Assembly: GCA_964342355.1 (NCBI GenBank)
Contig: CAYFFG010000006.1
Location: 85,956 to 149,955 of the forward strand
Length of the DNA stretch: 64,000 bases
Direction: 5' to 3'
Origin: Hirschia sp964342355
Lineage (GTDB): Bacteria; Pseudomonadota; Alphaproteobacteria; Caulobacterales; Hyphomonadaceae
Below the pieces are notes generated by a model that saw only the letters and a list, made by a program, of their open reading frames with translations, was not told the origin of the DNA and made no database searches. Each line of letters starts with the position of its first letter. Position 1 is the stretch's first letter. Positions 1 through 8,643 of the stretch are shown in pieces. Position numbers and translations under genes: made by a program.

Positions 1-1
1 G

Positions 2-565
2 ACATGGGCTGTGTCTGCGAGCGCTTTTCCACCGCTACAGAATCCGGCTCGCTGGTTGGATTTGGATGTGATCAGTTTGAGTACGGATGATATCGCACGC
101 GTAGAGATTGAGCCTGTTCAGGATGATAGCTATGCATTGGAAGTAAGGCGCAATTACCCGGGGCGTTTTCGGTTGGCGCCACCATATGACAAAGCCATTC
201 TATTGGCGGATTATGCGCCCAATCCGCCAGCGTTAGCAATGAGCAAGTTTTCTCCATTGGATGTGAAGCCGCGAAGTGAGCTGAGCGGAGCGTTTGCTGG
301 CAATCACCGCACTATCACGCATGAAGGGCTGGTGGTTGATATTGAGCTGACACGTGAAGATGACGGATCTTTCTGGGCGACATTATCTTTAGCTTCAGAA
401 ACTGATTCAGAAGAGGTGCTCGCTCAACTTGAAGATATCGAAACGCATGTGGCTGGTTGGGCGTTTCGTCTGTCGCGGCTGGATTTTAATGTGATGACAA
501 CGTCGTTAGAGGACATCGCGTCGTTAAAATCTATTCGCCGAGCGCAAAGGCAAGGCAGCCCTTAA
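2..565 (+). CDS. DUF4340 domain protein, C-terminal part (cut by window edge)
   Basis: The reading frame is already open at the left edge and runs to TAA at 563-565, so only the C-terminal portion is visible. The GTG at position 11 is in frame, but the coding frame continues upstream of it (Thr-Trp-Ala-Val-Ser-Ala), so it is probably an internal Val. The stretch SAFPPLQNPARWLDLDVISL followed by DIARVEI is the repeat-unit pattern I associate with DUF4340 proteins, which usually follow a GldG/ABC-2 type transporter operon in alphaproteobacteria; that partner would lie outside the window. No membrane segment is visible in this part. It converges with the DUF1223 gene 17 bases away. The family assignment is by pattern memory and moderately sure; no biochemical function is known to me. 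Confidence 0.6.
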   Translation, partial: TWAVSASAFPPLQNPARWLDLDVISLSTDDIARVEIEPVQDDSYALEVRRNYPGRFRLAPPYDKAILLADYAPNPPALAMSKFSPLDVKPRSELSGAFAGNHRTITHEGLVVDIELTREDDGSFWATLSLASETDSEEVLAQLEDIETHVAGWAFRLSRLDFNVMTTSLEDIASLKSIRRAQRQGSP

Positions 566-582
566 TTCTGCGCAGTGGCTGT

Positions 583-1311
583 CTATTCTGAAGATGTATA
601 AGAAATAGCAGCGAGCACAGGACCTGCATCTGCCGCCTGGACAATGAAGACACAGGACTTTTCGCATCTGTCGATCGTTTCGCCCTTACCCTCGGAAAAG
701 CTTGCAATGCGTTCAAGCACTGTCACGCGGTTAAAGTACACCATCTCTTTATCGCGATTGTATCCGTCTGTAGGCGTTTCGAAAGTTTGACCAGGAATGT
801 AATCTGCCCGCCAGACATCGACGGGTTGGCTATCCATTACATCCAATATCAGTTTTTCGCCATCAAACGACATGGACATGTCTTTGAGTGGTTTGGCCTC
901 ATTCTTGAGGTGATTAGTCAATGATTTCAGTTTTGACGCTGAGCAGTGGGACGCGGCATTGAATATCACTTGCGGAGTGTAAGGACCGCGACGGCCCATT
1001 GTCTCATTGATGGCGATTTGCCGTGCGCCAAATTCTGGTAATGCGAATGTGTCTTCCCAGCCCATATAGTTCCAATAATCGACAGCAAAGGTCAGAGCGA
1101 TCACATCATGCGTCTGGGCAAATTCTGCAAACTCAGCATTTGCTTTTGGACAACGCGTACAGGACTGGCTGGTATAAAGCTCAACGAGTGTGGCTGCGTG
1201 TCTTTTATTGGATAAGGAGTCAGCCGCTCTTTCCGCGCAAGCAGGCTGCGCAGTCCAGACGCTGAGTAAAGATGCGCCAGCACAAAGGATCTTAAAGAGC
1301 GATAACTTCAT
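583..1311 (-). CDS. DUF1223 secreted thioredoxin-fold-like protein
   Basis: A 242-residue protein with an N-terminal signal peptide (about residues 1-26, cleavage after Ala-Cys-Ala). It is followed by the DUF1223 hallmarks: VELYTSQSCTRCPKAN with a CxxC pair, then a VDYWNYMGWEDTFA block and RRGPYTPQVIFN. The family is predicted to be periplasmic with a thioredoxin-like fold; its substrate is unknown. It lies downstream of acnA in the same orientation, a neighbourhood often seen in alphaproteobacteria, but the acnA terminator at about 1450-1492 separates them, so it probably has its own promoter. The ATG at 1309-1311 opens directly onto the signal peptide, which supports this start. Confidence 0.85.
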   Translation of the reverse strand: MKLSLFKILCAGASLLSVWTAQPACAERAADSLSNKRHAATLVELYTSQSCTRCPKANAEFAEFAQTHDVIALTFAVDYWNYMGWEDTFALPEFGARQIAINETMGRRGPYTPQVIFNAASHCSASKLKSLTNHLKNEAKPLKDMSMSFDGEKLILDVMDSQPVDVWRADYIPGQTFETPTDGYNRDKEMVYFNRVTVLERIASFSEGKGETIDRCEKSCVFIVQAADAGPVLAAISYTSSE

Positions 1312-1449
1312 GAAATAAAACTATATCCAAAGATGCATCACTGACCAATCAATAGGGTGTGAGCCCAAAGCAATCACATCTGACGGGTTTCACACAACCT
1401 CTCAGTCATTTAAGTCCGTGATTGTGCGGGTTTTGATTAATGATCTGGC

Positions 1450-1492
1450 GAAAAATGAAAAGCCCGCGCGCTGTAATTTGGCGCGCGGACTT
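1450..1492 (-). terminator. Intrinsic terminator of acnA
   Basis: Read on the minus strand, a GC-rich arm AGTCCGCGCGCC pairs with AGCGCGCGGGCT across a 7-base AT-rich loop. The stem is about 11 bp and includes one G-U pair. It is followed at once by TTTTCATTTTT. It sits about 34 bases past the acnA stop and before the DUF1223 start, so it should separate the two transcripts. Confidence 0.8.
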
Positions 1493-1525
1493 TGTCTTTA
1501 TTGACTTTTCCTGATGTGTGATCAG

Positions 1526-4204
1526 CTAGGAATTGCGAGCTAAGCTGCGCAATACATAATGAAGAATGCCACCATTTCGGAAATATTCGAGCTCATTCTC
1601 TGTGTCGATACGCACCTGAGCGTCGACAATTTTTTCTGAACTGTCGGCAAAATCAATCTTAATTTTGATCATCTGGCGCGGTTTAATGTCGGCGATGTTT
1701 TCGATCGTTATGATCTCTTCCCCGGTCATATCAAGATCGCTCCAACCGCTACCTTCAGGCAGCTGAAGAGGCAGAACGCCCATACCGATCAGGTTCGAAC
1801 GGTGGATGCGTTCAAAGGATGATGCGACCACAGCACGAACACCAAGCAGAAGTGTTCCCTTTGCGGCCCAGTCACGAGAGGAACCAGTGCCGTATTGTTC
1901 GCCCGCAAAAACGACCAAGGGCGTGCCTTCTTCTTTGTATTTCATACAAGCGTCGTAAATCGGCATGACTTCGCCGCCTGGGAAATATTTGGTCACGCCA
2001 CCTTCTGTGCCCGGAACCATCTGGTTTTTGATCCGGATGTTAGCGAAAGTGCCGCGCATCATCACATCATGGTTACCACGTCGTGCGCCGTAAGAGTTGA
2101 ACTCCATGACGGGCACGCCTTTTTCCCGCAGGTATTTGCCAGCAGGGCTGTCTGCTTTGATGTTACCTGCGGGCGAGATGTGGTCTGTTGTGATGGATTC
2201 GCCAAAGAGTCCCATCACTTTGGCCTTGATTATGTCGCCGGGCGCCTCTGGCGTCATGGACATGTTCTCAAAGTATGGTGGGTTAGCCACATAAGTGGAT
2301 TCAGGCCATGTGTATGTTTCTCCGCCAGAAACGTCTATTGCCTGCCAGTGTTTGTCGCCTTTGAAGACATCGCCATAGCGCGCGTCAAACATTTCAGGTG
2401 TGACACAGGAACGAACCACTTCTGCAATTTCCTGGGATGTTGGCCAGATGTCAGAGAGGTAAACGGGTTCGTTTTCATCATCATAACCAACCGGATCTTT
2501 GGTTAGATTGACGTTCATGGAGCCAGCCAAAGCATACGCCACAACAAGCGGTGGCGAAGCGAGGTAGTTTGCGCGCACATCTGGGTTTACGCGACCCTCG
2601 AAGTTCCGGTTACCGGAAAGCACAGATGTGGCGACCAAATCCTCAGCGGCAATAGCTTTCGATATCTTCTCGGGCAGTGGGCCTGAGTTACCGATACATG
2701 TCGTGCAGCCATAGCCGACCAAGTTAAAGCCAAGTTTGTCTAGGTCATCCTGAAGTCCGGCTTTTATCAGATAGTCTGTGACGACCTGAGATCCTGGCGC
2801 GAGAGAGGTTTTCACCCATGGCTGAACAGTGAGGCCTCTTTCTACAGCTTTGCGCGCGACAAGACCGGCAGCCACAAGAACGGAGGGGTTGGACGTATTC
2901 GTACAGGATGTGATGGCGGCGATTACGACATCGCCATGACCAATCGAATACTCTTCGCCTTCAACTTTGGCGCGTTTGTGGGATACGTCGAGTTTGTTGA
3001 ACTCTTTGTCGAGTGTCATGACAAAGGCATCGGCGGCATCATCCAGAATGATCCGGTCTTGAGGGCGTTTCGGTCCGGCGATGGACGGACGCACAGACGA
3101 AATGTCTAGTTCCAGCGTGTCTGTGAAAACGGGCTCGATATCAGAACGCCACATGCCTTGAGCTTTTGCGTAGGCTTGAACCAACGCAATCTGCTCAGCT
3201 GAGCGTCCGGTCGTTTCAAGGTAATCCAGCGTTTCGTTGTCGACTGGGAAGAATCCACACGTCGCGCCGTATTCTGGCGCCATGTTTGAGATGGTCGCCT
3301 CATCTTCCAGGGTAAGATTTGCCAGCCCTTCACCATAGAATTCAACGAACTTCCCGACCACGCCTTTTTCACGCAGCATGTCTACAACTGTCAAAACGAG
3401 GTCTGTCGCCGTAACGCCCTCAGCCAATGCGCCGGTCAATTTGAAACCGATAACTTCCGGGATCAGCATGGAAACCGGTTGCCCGAGCATTGCGGCTTCC
3501 GCTTCGATGCCGCCCACACCCCAACCAAGCACGGAAAGCCCGTTGACCATTGTTGTGTGGCTGTCCGTTCCCACACAGGTGTCTGGGTAGGCGATCATTG
3601 ATCCGTCTTCTTCCTTCGTCCAGACGGTCTTGGCCAGGTATTCGAGGTTTACCTGGTGGCAGATGCCTGTGCCTGGAGGTACAGCGCGGAAATTATCAAA
3701 GGCGGTTTGACCCCATTTGAGGAATTCGTAGCGTTCCTTATTGCGCTCGTATTCGCGCTCAACGTTTTTTTCAAAGGAGTCTGCGCCACCGAAATAGTCG
3801 ACCATGACAGAGTGGTCGATAACCAGATCGACCGGAACTTGAGGGTTAATCGCTTTGGGATCGGCGCCGAGCATTTTGGCCGCGTCACGCATTGCAGCTA
3901 AGTCAACAACTGCGGGAACGCCTGTAAAATCCTGCATCAGAACGCGCGCCGGACGATAAGCGATTTCGTGCTGCGCAGATCCTTTATCGTTTAACCAGGC
4001 CGCAAATGCCTTGATGTCGTCCGCAGTGACGGTTGTGCCGTCTTCGTTTCGCAGAAGATTTTCCAATAAAACTTTAAGCGACACAGGGAGCTTGGAAATA
4101 TCTCCGAGGCCATTTTCAGAAGCGGCTGTTAGGCTGTAATAGATGTAAGGTTTACCATCGACTGTGATTTCGCGACGGGATTTAAAACTGTCGAGTGACG
4201 CCAT
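1526..4204 (-). CDS. acnA: Aconitate hydratase A
   Basis: A cytoplasmic [4Fe-4S] hydro-lyase that interconverts citrate and isocitrate in the TCA cycle. It is 892 residues long, the usual length for the AcnA/IRP1 type. The three cluster ligands are visible as Cys434 in ITSCTNTSNP and Cys500/Cys503 in GYGCTTCIGNSG. Other family blocks are DFTGVPAVVDLAAMRDA near residue 92, VGTDSHTTMVNGL near 211, and the swivelling C-terminal domain with FNSYGARRGNHDVMMRGTFAN and EQYGTGSSRDWAAKGT. It is divergent from ccmA across about 160 bases, the common alphaproteobacterial order. An intrinsic terminator lies downstream at 1450-1492. Confidence 0.98.
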   Translation of the reverse strand: MASLDSFKSRREITVDGKPYIYYSLTAASENGLGDISKLPVSLKVLLENLLRNEDGTTVTADDIKAFAAWLNDKGSAQHEIAYRPARVLMQDFTGVPAVVDLAAMRDAAKMLGADPKAINPQVPVDLVIDHSVMVDYFGGADSFEKNVEREYERNKERYEFLKWGQTAFDNFRAVPPGTGICHQVNLEYLAKTVWTKEEDGSMIAYPDTCVGTDSHTTMVNGLSVLGWGVGGIEAEAAMLGQPVSMLIPEVIGFKLTGALAEGVTATDLVLTVVDMLREKGVVGKFVEFYGEGLANLTLEDEATISNMAPEYGATCGFFPVDNETLDYLETTGRSAEQIALVQAYAKAQGMWRSDIEPVFTDTLELDISSVRPSIAGPKRPQDRIILDDAADAFVMTLDKEFNKLDVSHKRAKVEGEEYSIGHGDVVIAAITSCTNTSNPSVLVAAGLVARKAVERGLTVQPWVKTSLAPGSQVVTDYLIKAGLQDDLDKLGFNLVGYGCTTCIGNSGPLPEKISKAIAAEDLVATSVLSGNRNFEGRVNPDVRANYLASPPLVVAYALAGSMNVNLTKDPVGYDDENEPVYLSDIWPTSQEIAEVVRSCVTPEMFDARYGDVFKGDKHWQAIDVSGGETYTWPESTYVANPPYFENMSMTPEAPGDIIKAKVMGLFGESITTDHISPAGNIKADSPAGKYLREKGVPVMEFNSYGARRGNHDVMMRGTFANIRIKNQMVPGTEGGVTKYFPGGEVMPIYDACMKYKEEGTPLVVFAGEQYGTGSSRDWAAKGTLLLGVRAVVASSFERIHRSNLIGMGVLPLQLPEGSGWSDLDMTGEEIITIENIADIKPRQMIKIKIDFADSSEKIVDAQVRIDTENELEYFRNGGILHYVLRSLARNS

Positions 4205-4364
4205 AAGAAGAATCCTTCCAGACTGGTAAGTCCAGTACGGTGGTTAAAGGGTCGCGGGTGATTTTGCACCCCTCACGTTGTATGTATGGGGCCGTGTTAG
4301 CCTAACCAAGTGAGAACAACAATTCGCTTGGCCTTCGACTTTAAGATATAGGACCATAACAATC

Positions 4365-5009
4365 TTGGAAAGCGCGCTTATAGTTCGAAACCTGACCGTA
4401 TCGCGGGGATATCGCACACTCTTTAGCCAAATTTCTTTTGAGGCGATGCGCGGATGTGTTTTGGAGCTTCGCGGTGCGAATGGCGCAGGCAAATCCAGTT
4501 TGTTACGTGTGCTTGCGGGGCTGACGCGTCCTGATCATGGTGAAGTGGTTATGCTAGATGGAGAGGGAGGCGACGCGCCTTTTCATCTTTTGGGGCATCG
4601 CGATGGTGTCAAACCTCAGGAAACGGTCGAAGAGCAGGTCCGCTTCTGGGTGCGTTTCTACGGCGAAGATTTTGCCGTCATTCGACATGTGCTTGAGCAA
4701 GTCAATTTATGGAAACGCCGTGATGTGCCGGGCAGGGGATTGTCGGCCGGTCAACGTCGCCGTTTGGCGCTGGCGAGATTATTAATCGCATACCGTCCTA
4801 TATGGCTTTTGGACGAACCATTCGCTTCTTTGGACAAGGATGGCCAAGCGCTGGTGAAGGACTTGGTCAAATCGCATTGTGACAAGGGCGGAACAGTTAT
4901 TGCCGCCATGCACGGCGAAGGTTTCGACAATGCGCTGACTTTTGAGATTGTACCGCCTCAAAAGAAAAACGTGATGGATGCTCCAGACGTTTTGGACGCG
5001 TGTTTATGA
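4365..5009 (+). CDS. ccmA: Heme exporter ATP-binding protein CcmA
   Basis: ATPase of the CcmABCD complex, which releases the heme-charged CcmE chaperone during system I cytochrome c maturation. It has 214 residues, as usual. Walker A is GANGAGKSS at about residues 37-45, the ABC signature is LSAGQRRRLALARL, and Walker B is WLLDEPFASLD. The start is TTG at 4365 with an AGGA about 11 bases upstream; no in-frame ATG sits earlier. It overlaps ccmB by an ATGA and is the first gene of ccmABCDG, reading away from acnA. Confidence 0.96.
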   Translation: MESALIVRNLTVSRGYRTLFSQISFEAMRGCVLELRGANGAGKSSLLRVLAGLTRPDHGEVVMLDGEGGDAPFHLLGHRDGVKPQETVEEQVRFWVRFYGEDFAVIRHVLEQVNLWKRRDVPGRGLSAGQRRRLALARLLIAYRPIWLLDEPFASLDKDGQALVKDLVKSHCDKGGTVIAAMHGEGFDNALTFEIVPPQKKNVMDAPDVLDACL

Positions 5010-5677
5010 AATCTATTTCTTTAATGTCTTTGTTCGTGCGCGAACTGAAGACCGCATGGTCTGGTGGCGGAGGCGCAGCTTTGCCTGTTGGCTTTTTTAC
5101 TGGCGCCGCTACTTTGACCCCGCTTGCGCTTGGGCCGGCTGCTGAATTGCTACGCGCGGCAGGACCAGGAATATTGTTCATTGCGCTCGCTTTAGCGTCC
5201 CTCTTGCCGATGGAGCGTCTGTTTCAGGCTGATCTTGAGGATGGGACGCTCGAAGTCGTTGCTTCTTCAGGTGCGTCTTTAACAGGTGTGGCATTGGCCA
5301 AGACTCTTGCGCATTGGATGGCGTCTGGCCTGCCGCTGGCTTTTATTGCGCCCGTACTTTGGATAATGCTGTTAGGGCCTGTAAATGCGTTAGGTGTCGT
5401 ATTGCTGATCTCCCTGTTTGGTGGGGCTGCGTTTTTCTTTATCGGATCTATCGGAGCAGCACTGACTGCAGGCGTTCGTCGCGGTGGATTGTTGATTGCA
5501 CTTGTCGCATTGCCCTTATATGCGCCAGCGACAATATTTGGGGCCTCAGCGCTTTATGCAGCTGCTGAAGGGCGTGACGCTTCACAAGCAATGGCTTTGT
5601 GTGCTGCATGCGCATTGGCTGCAATCGCGCTTGGACCTTTTGCAGCAGGCGCTGCACTGAAAACAGCTTTGGACTAG
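5006..5677 (+). CDS. ccmB: Heme exporter permease CcmB
   Basis: Membrane partner of CcmA in cytochrome c biogenesis. It has 223 residues with about six hydrophobic segments (for example PLALIAPV-like and GVVLLISLFGGAAFFFIGSIG stretches). The start is placed at ATG 5006, which overlaps the ccmA stop as ATGA. A GTG at 5000 would add two residues but would not preserve the translational-coupling overlap. The beginning FVRELKTAWSGGGGAALPVGFF resembles the family N-terminus. It sits between ccmA (4-base overlap) and ccmC (12-base gap), so it is co-transcribed. Confidence 0.94.
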   Translation: MKSISLMSLFVRELKTAWSGGGGAALPVGFFTGAATLTPLALGPAAELLRAAGPGILFIALALASLLPMERLFQADLEDGTLEVVASSGASLTGVALAKTLAHWMASGLPLAFIAPVLWIMLLGPVNALGVVLLISLFGGAAFFFIGSIGAALTAGVRRGGLLIALVALPLYAPATIFGASALYAAAEGRDASQAMALCAACALAAIALGPFAAGAALKTALD

Positions 5678-5689
5678 GACAGACAGACT

Positions 5690-6463
5690 ATGATCTCACG
5701 CTTTGCTAATCCGCATGCGTTTATGCAGGTGACGCGTCATGTGGGACCTGTCGTGCTGGGTCTTGCGGGTGTGTTCTTATTTATTGGCGTTTATGTTGGG
5801 TTGTTTGTTGCGCCGCCCGATTACCGCCAAGGCGATGCGGCAAGGATAATGTTTATCCATGTGCCAGCCGCGATGATGTGTATGGGCGCTTATACTTTTA
5901 TGGCGGGGGCAAGTGTTTCGTCACTCGTCTGGAAGCATGCGCTTGCCGATATAGCAGGCAAGTCAGCTGCGCCAATCGGTGCGATCTTCACGTTGATATG
6001 CTTATTAACAGGTAGTTTGTGGGGAAAACCTATCTGGAACACATGGTGGGAATGGGATGCGCGCCTGACCTCCGTTCTTGTGCTGTTTTTCCTGTATCTT
6101 GGATATATAGCGATTTGGAGTGCGTTTGAGACGCCTCAGAAGGCAGGCCGAGCGGCGGCAGTTCTGTGCCTAGTTGGCGCGGTTAATTTGCCCATTATAA
6201 AATGGTCAGTGAATTGGTGGTCGACGCTACACCAAAAAGCCTCGATCCGTCTGGCGGATGATTGGATTGATAAGTTAGGCAATAATCCGGCTGAGGTTAT
6301 ACATTCGGAATTGCCCGAACCTTTTATAAGCCCGCTATTGCTGGTGTTGGTCGGCTATGCGCTTTTGTTTGTCGGCCTTGTGATTTTAAACATGCGCGCT
6401 GAGATTTATTCAAGACGCGCAGAAGCGCTCATCCAGCGCCGCTATGCATTTGAGGACGGCTGA
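5690..6463 (+). CDS. ccmC: Heme exporter permease CcmC
   Basis: A 257-residue membrane protein that binds heme and hands it to CcmE. The tryptophan-rich periplasmic motif is clear: GSLWGKPIWNTWWEWDARLT at about residues 104-123. Six transmembrane segments are expected from the hydrophobic blocks, with family residues VPAAMMCMGAY and NLPIIKWSVNWWSTLHQ. AGGACAG precedes the ATG at a good distance. It is the third gene of the ccm operon; the small ccmD follows after 7 bases. Confidence 0.97.
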   Translation: MISRFANPHAFMQVTRHVGPVVLGLAGVFLFIGVYVGLFVAPPDYRQGDAARIMFIHVPAAMMCMGAYTFMAGASVSSLVWKHALADIAGKSAAPIGAIFTLICLLTGSLWGKPIWNTWWEWDARLTSVLVLFFLYLGYIAIWSAFETPQKAGRAAAVLCLVGAVNLPIIKWSVNWWSTLHQKASIRLADDWIDKLGNNPAEVIHSELPEPFISPLLLVLVGYALLFVGLVILNMRAEIYSRRAEALIQRRYAFEDG

Positions 6464-6470
6464 ATTGATC

Positions 6471-6611
6471 ATGGATAAATACGCACCTTATGTTTGGTCA
6501 GCTTATTCAGTTGCGCTCGGCTTACTTGCTTTGCTTAGCGCTGGCGTGTTGTGGCGGCTCATGACGTCGAAGAAAAAACTCTCCAAACTGCAAGAGGAAG
6601 ATGCGGAATGA
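6471..6611 (+). CDS. ccmD: CcmD, small heme exporter subunit
   Basis: A 46-residue open frame between ccmC and ccmG. It begins MDKYAPYVWSAYSVALG, continues with one hydrophobic helix (ALGLLALLSAGVLW) and ends with a basic charged tail (TSKKKLSKLQEEDAE). This is the standard CcmD layout: a small single-pass protein needed to release holo-CcmE from CcmABC. It starts 7 bases after the ccmC stop, and its TGA overlaps the ccmG start as ATGA. Position, size and the YAPYVW...Y motif together make the call. Confidence 0.9.
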   Translation: MDKYAPYVWSAYSVALGLLALLSAGVLWRLMTSKKKLSKLQEEDAE

Positions 6612-7162
6612 AACGTATCGTCTTCGTACTTCCGATTGTATTTTTGTTGATCGTGGGCGTTGTCTCTCTCATTCAGTTAAGCAAACCGCCAGAAAGCAAA
6701 GCGACGCTTTTTACAGGCAAGCCTCGTCCAGCGCCGATGGTCACGCTCGAAACGCTTGAGGGTGGAACTTTCAAAATGGCTGATCATTTGGGTAAGCCAA
6801 TGATCGTAAACATTTGGGCGACTTGGTGTGCGCCATGTAAAATCGAGCATCCAGTGCTTTTGGATATGTCCGAAACACTGCCGATTGTGGGATTGTCGTA
6901 CAAGGATAAACCAGAAGATATACGTGCGCTTCTCTCGCAAGAAGGCGATCCGTTTGCACATCATCCACTTGATCAGGATGGACAAACATCTCTTGGTTTT
7001 GGGTTGGCTTCAGTACCGGAAACTTTTTTGATTGACGCTGAAGGCACAATCGTGCGCCACCACAAAGGCGTGATTACACCTGATGAAGCGGCAATTTTCT
7101 TGGCGGCGTATGACGCCCTGAACGAGCAAGCCCAAGGAAACGAAGTTGAAAAAGAAAGCTAG
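6608..7162 (+). CDS. ccmG: CcmG/DsbE, thiol:disulfide interchange protein for cytochrome c maturation
   Basis: A membrane-anchored periplasmic thioredoxin-like protein that reduces apocytochrome c or the CcmH relay. The start is ATG 6608, overlapping the ccmD stop (ATGA). A longer frame from 6551 would read through ccmD and is rejected. It has 184 residues: an N-terminal anchor at about 4-22, then a thioredoxin fold with NIWATWCAPCKIEHP (Cys74/Cys77), SYKDKPEDIRALL, and the cis-Pro region GLASVPETFLID. It closes the ccm operon and meets the convergent MarR gene with a 4-base stop overlap. Confidence 0.95.
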   Translation: MKRIVFVLPIVFLLIVGVVSLIQLSKPPESKATLFTGKPRPAPMVTLETLEGGTFKMADHLGKPMIVNIWATWCAPCKIEHPVLLDMSETLPIVGLSYKDKPEDIRALLSQEGDPFAHHPLDQDGQTSLGFGLASVPETFLIDAEGTIVRHHKGVITPDEAAIFLAAYDALNEQAQGNEVEKES

Positions 7163-7692
7163 TGCTTTTTCTTCTTCTTTTTCTTCTTTTTCCCGTCTTT
7201 GCCCTTTTTTGATTTTTTGAGTTTTCCGTCCTCATCGACCTCATCACCGGTCAGGATCGATAAAACATCCATGAAGGATTTTCGGCGGTTCTTTGGAAGC
7301 GCGTTTAACAGTGCGTCGTCAACAGAACGCATTGCCGGGAGGGCTTCTTCAAGGCGAGCGCGGCCTTCAGCGGTCAATCGGACTGATTTTGCGCGCGCGT
7401 CATCTTCAGCAACTGTACGCTCGACCAATCCGCGCGTTTCCATGCGCGCGATCATGTCGGCAAGTGTCGATCGGTCGATCCCGGTTTCACTCACGAGTTT
7501 GGATTGGCTAAGGCCCTCGTTTTCGGAGACAGCGGCAAGAACCACTGACTGTCTGAGTGTGACGCCATCTGACATCCCCAGATCTGCGAAGACTTCAGTA
7601 GCGAGTTGCTGCGCGCGGCGAAGCAAATGTGCAGGGGACTCGCTCAGTTTAAAAGCGTCGTCCGCAGTTTTCTCTTCAACGATGTCGTCCAT
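7159..7692 (-). CDS. MarR-family transcriptional regulator with polylysine tail
   Basis: A 177-residue winged-helix regulator. The core (about residues 20-140) carries LRQSVVLAAVSENEGLSQSK, then TGIDRSTLADMIARMETRGL as the recognition-helix region, and the wing with DDARAKSVRLTAEGR. After the dimerisation helices comes a highly basic tail ending in a run of nine lysines and a histidine, which is unusual for MarR proteins. ATG 7692 is chosen; a TTG at 7728 would add 12 residues without a better ribosome site. It is convergent with ccmG (stops overlap by 4 bases). An inverted repeat at 7756-7781 upstream could be its operator. Its ligand is unknown. Confidence 0.9.
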   Translation of the reverse strand: MDDIVEEKTADDAFKLSESPAHLLRRAQQLATEVFADLGMSDGVTLRQSVVLAAVSENEGLSQSKLVSETGIDRSTLADMIARMETRGLVERTVAEDDARAKSVRLTAEGRARLEEALPAMRSVDDALLNALPKNRRKSFMDVLSILTGDEVDEDGKLKKSKKGKDGKKKKKKKKKH

Positions 7693-7755
7693 GCTCAGCG
7701 CCCTGTTGCTTTCTACACAACCGTACAAAGCTTATAACCGTCCGGGCTCGGATTA

Positions 7756-7781
7756 CATTTGGAATCAGATCAATTCAAATG
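7756..7781. promoter_or_regulatory. Inverted repeat upstream of the MarR gene, operator candidate
   Basis: CATTTGGAAT and ATTCAAATG form inverted arms of nine matching positions with a single extra G in the left arm, separated by a 7-base spacer. It lies 64-89 bases before the MarR start codon. MarR proteins usually bind such palindromes and repress their own genes, so autoregulation is plausible but inferred. Confidence 0.4.
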
Positions 7782-7934
7782 AAGTTTTTTTGTCACGCCG
7801 TGGATAGGGCGTTTTCAGCGGGTCAATGACCGATTTTTATCTCAAATCATAATTGATGTTGAGCAAAAGTGGAAAAATTGACTTATCTCTTGTTCTCCCA
7901 AAAGGGGAGCGAAACAATTTATACGTGTTGATGC

Positions 7935-8594
7935 TTATTCAGCAGAGTCTTGTGCTTCTTCTGGTTGGCGTATGTGTTTCATTAGGTATGGCATGTTCAG
8001 CATCATGAAGATGAAGGTTGCCGGCACCACCAGAAAGATTTTAGCGTTGGCCCAGAAATCTTCTGAATAATTGCGCCACAGGAATTCGTTAAGCGCTGCT
8101 AAGAAGATATAGAAAAACCCCCAGCGTATGGCGAAGACTTTCCAGGCATGATCCGGCAGATCGAAGGCATGCTGGAATGCAAGTTTCCACACATTCTTTC
8201 CAAAAGCCAGACCGCCAAAAATCAAACCGGCAAACAGGAGATTGATGATTGTTGGTTTGTAATAGGCGAATTCAGGGCTTTGGAAGTAAAGAGTCAGCCC
8301 GCCAAACACTGTGACAATAGCAGCAGACACCCATACCATCGGAGAGATTTTGCGTTTTGTGAACAGGCTCCAACCAATGACGCCTAGCGTGGCCGCCATG
8401 AACACGCCTGTGCCCCAATAGATAGCATTTTCTTTGGAAAGTAGGCCCGCGCCTTCTTCAAATCGCCGCACGACATTGTAAGTCAGCACGAAGATCAGGA
8501 CAGGTCCGAGCTCAAACAATACCTGAGATCCGCTCGTTTTTGTTTGAGCTGTCTCAGTTTTTTTATCGTCCTGATGTTCGGGCGTATCGGTCAT
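7935..8594 (-). CDS. yciB: Inner membrane septation protein YciB/IspZ
   Basis: A 219-residue integral membrane protein of the IspZ/YciB family, implicated in septation and envelope synthesis. After a hydrophilic 25-residue N-terminus come ELGPVLIFVLTYN, then several hydrophobic helices. The family motif region includes KPTIINLLFAGLIFGG, GKNVWK, and AWKVFAIRWGFFYIFLAALNEFLWRN. A strong AGGTGG precedes the ATG. In many alphaproteobacteria this gene lies directly after ftsY; here a flippase and an EamA permease separate them. Confidence 0.93.
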   Translation of the reverse strand: MTDTPEHQDDKKTETAQTKTSGSQVLFELGPVLIFVLTYNVVRRFEEGAGLLSKENAIYWGTGVFMAATLGVIGWSLFTKRKISPMVWVSAAIVTVFGGLTLYFQSPEFAYYKPTIINLLFAGLIFGGLAFGKNVWKLAFQHAFDLPDHAWKVFAIRWGFFYIFLAALNEFLWRNYSEDFWANAKIFLVVPATFIFMMLNMPYLMKHIRQPEEAQDSAE

Positions 8595-8643
8595 ATGGCC
8601 ACCTGGGTTAGACTAATGTGTACGAAAACGTGCGTGTTTCAGA

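Noticed and set aside
1895..2506. A 203-codon plus-strand open frame opposite acnA
   Set aside because: It lies fully inside the conserved aconitase gene, has no recognisable protein pattern, and is an antisense by-product of its codon bias.
7199..7807. A 202-codon Ser/Arg-rich plus-strand frame opposite the MarR gene
   Set aside because: Composition is that expected from antisense of the MarR gene; no ribosome site and no family pattern.
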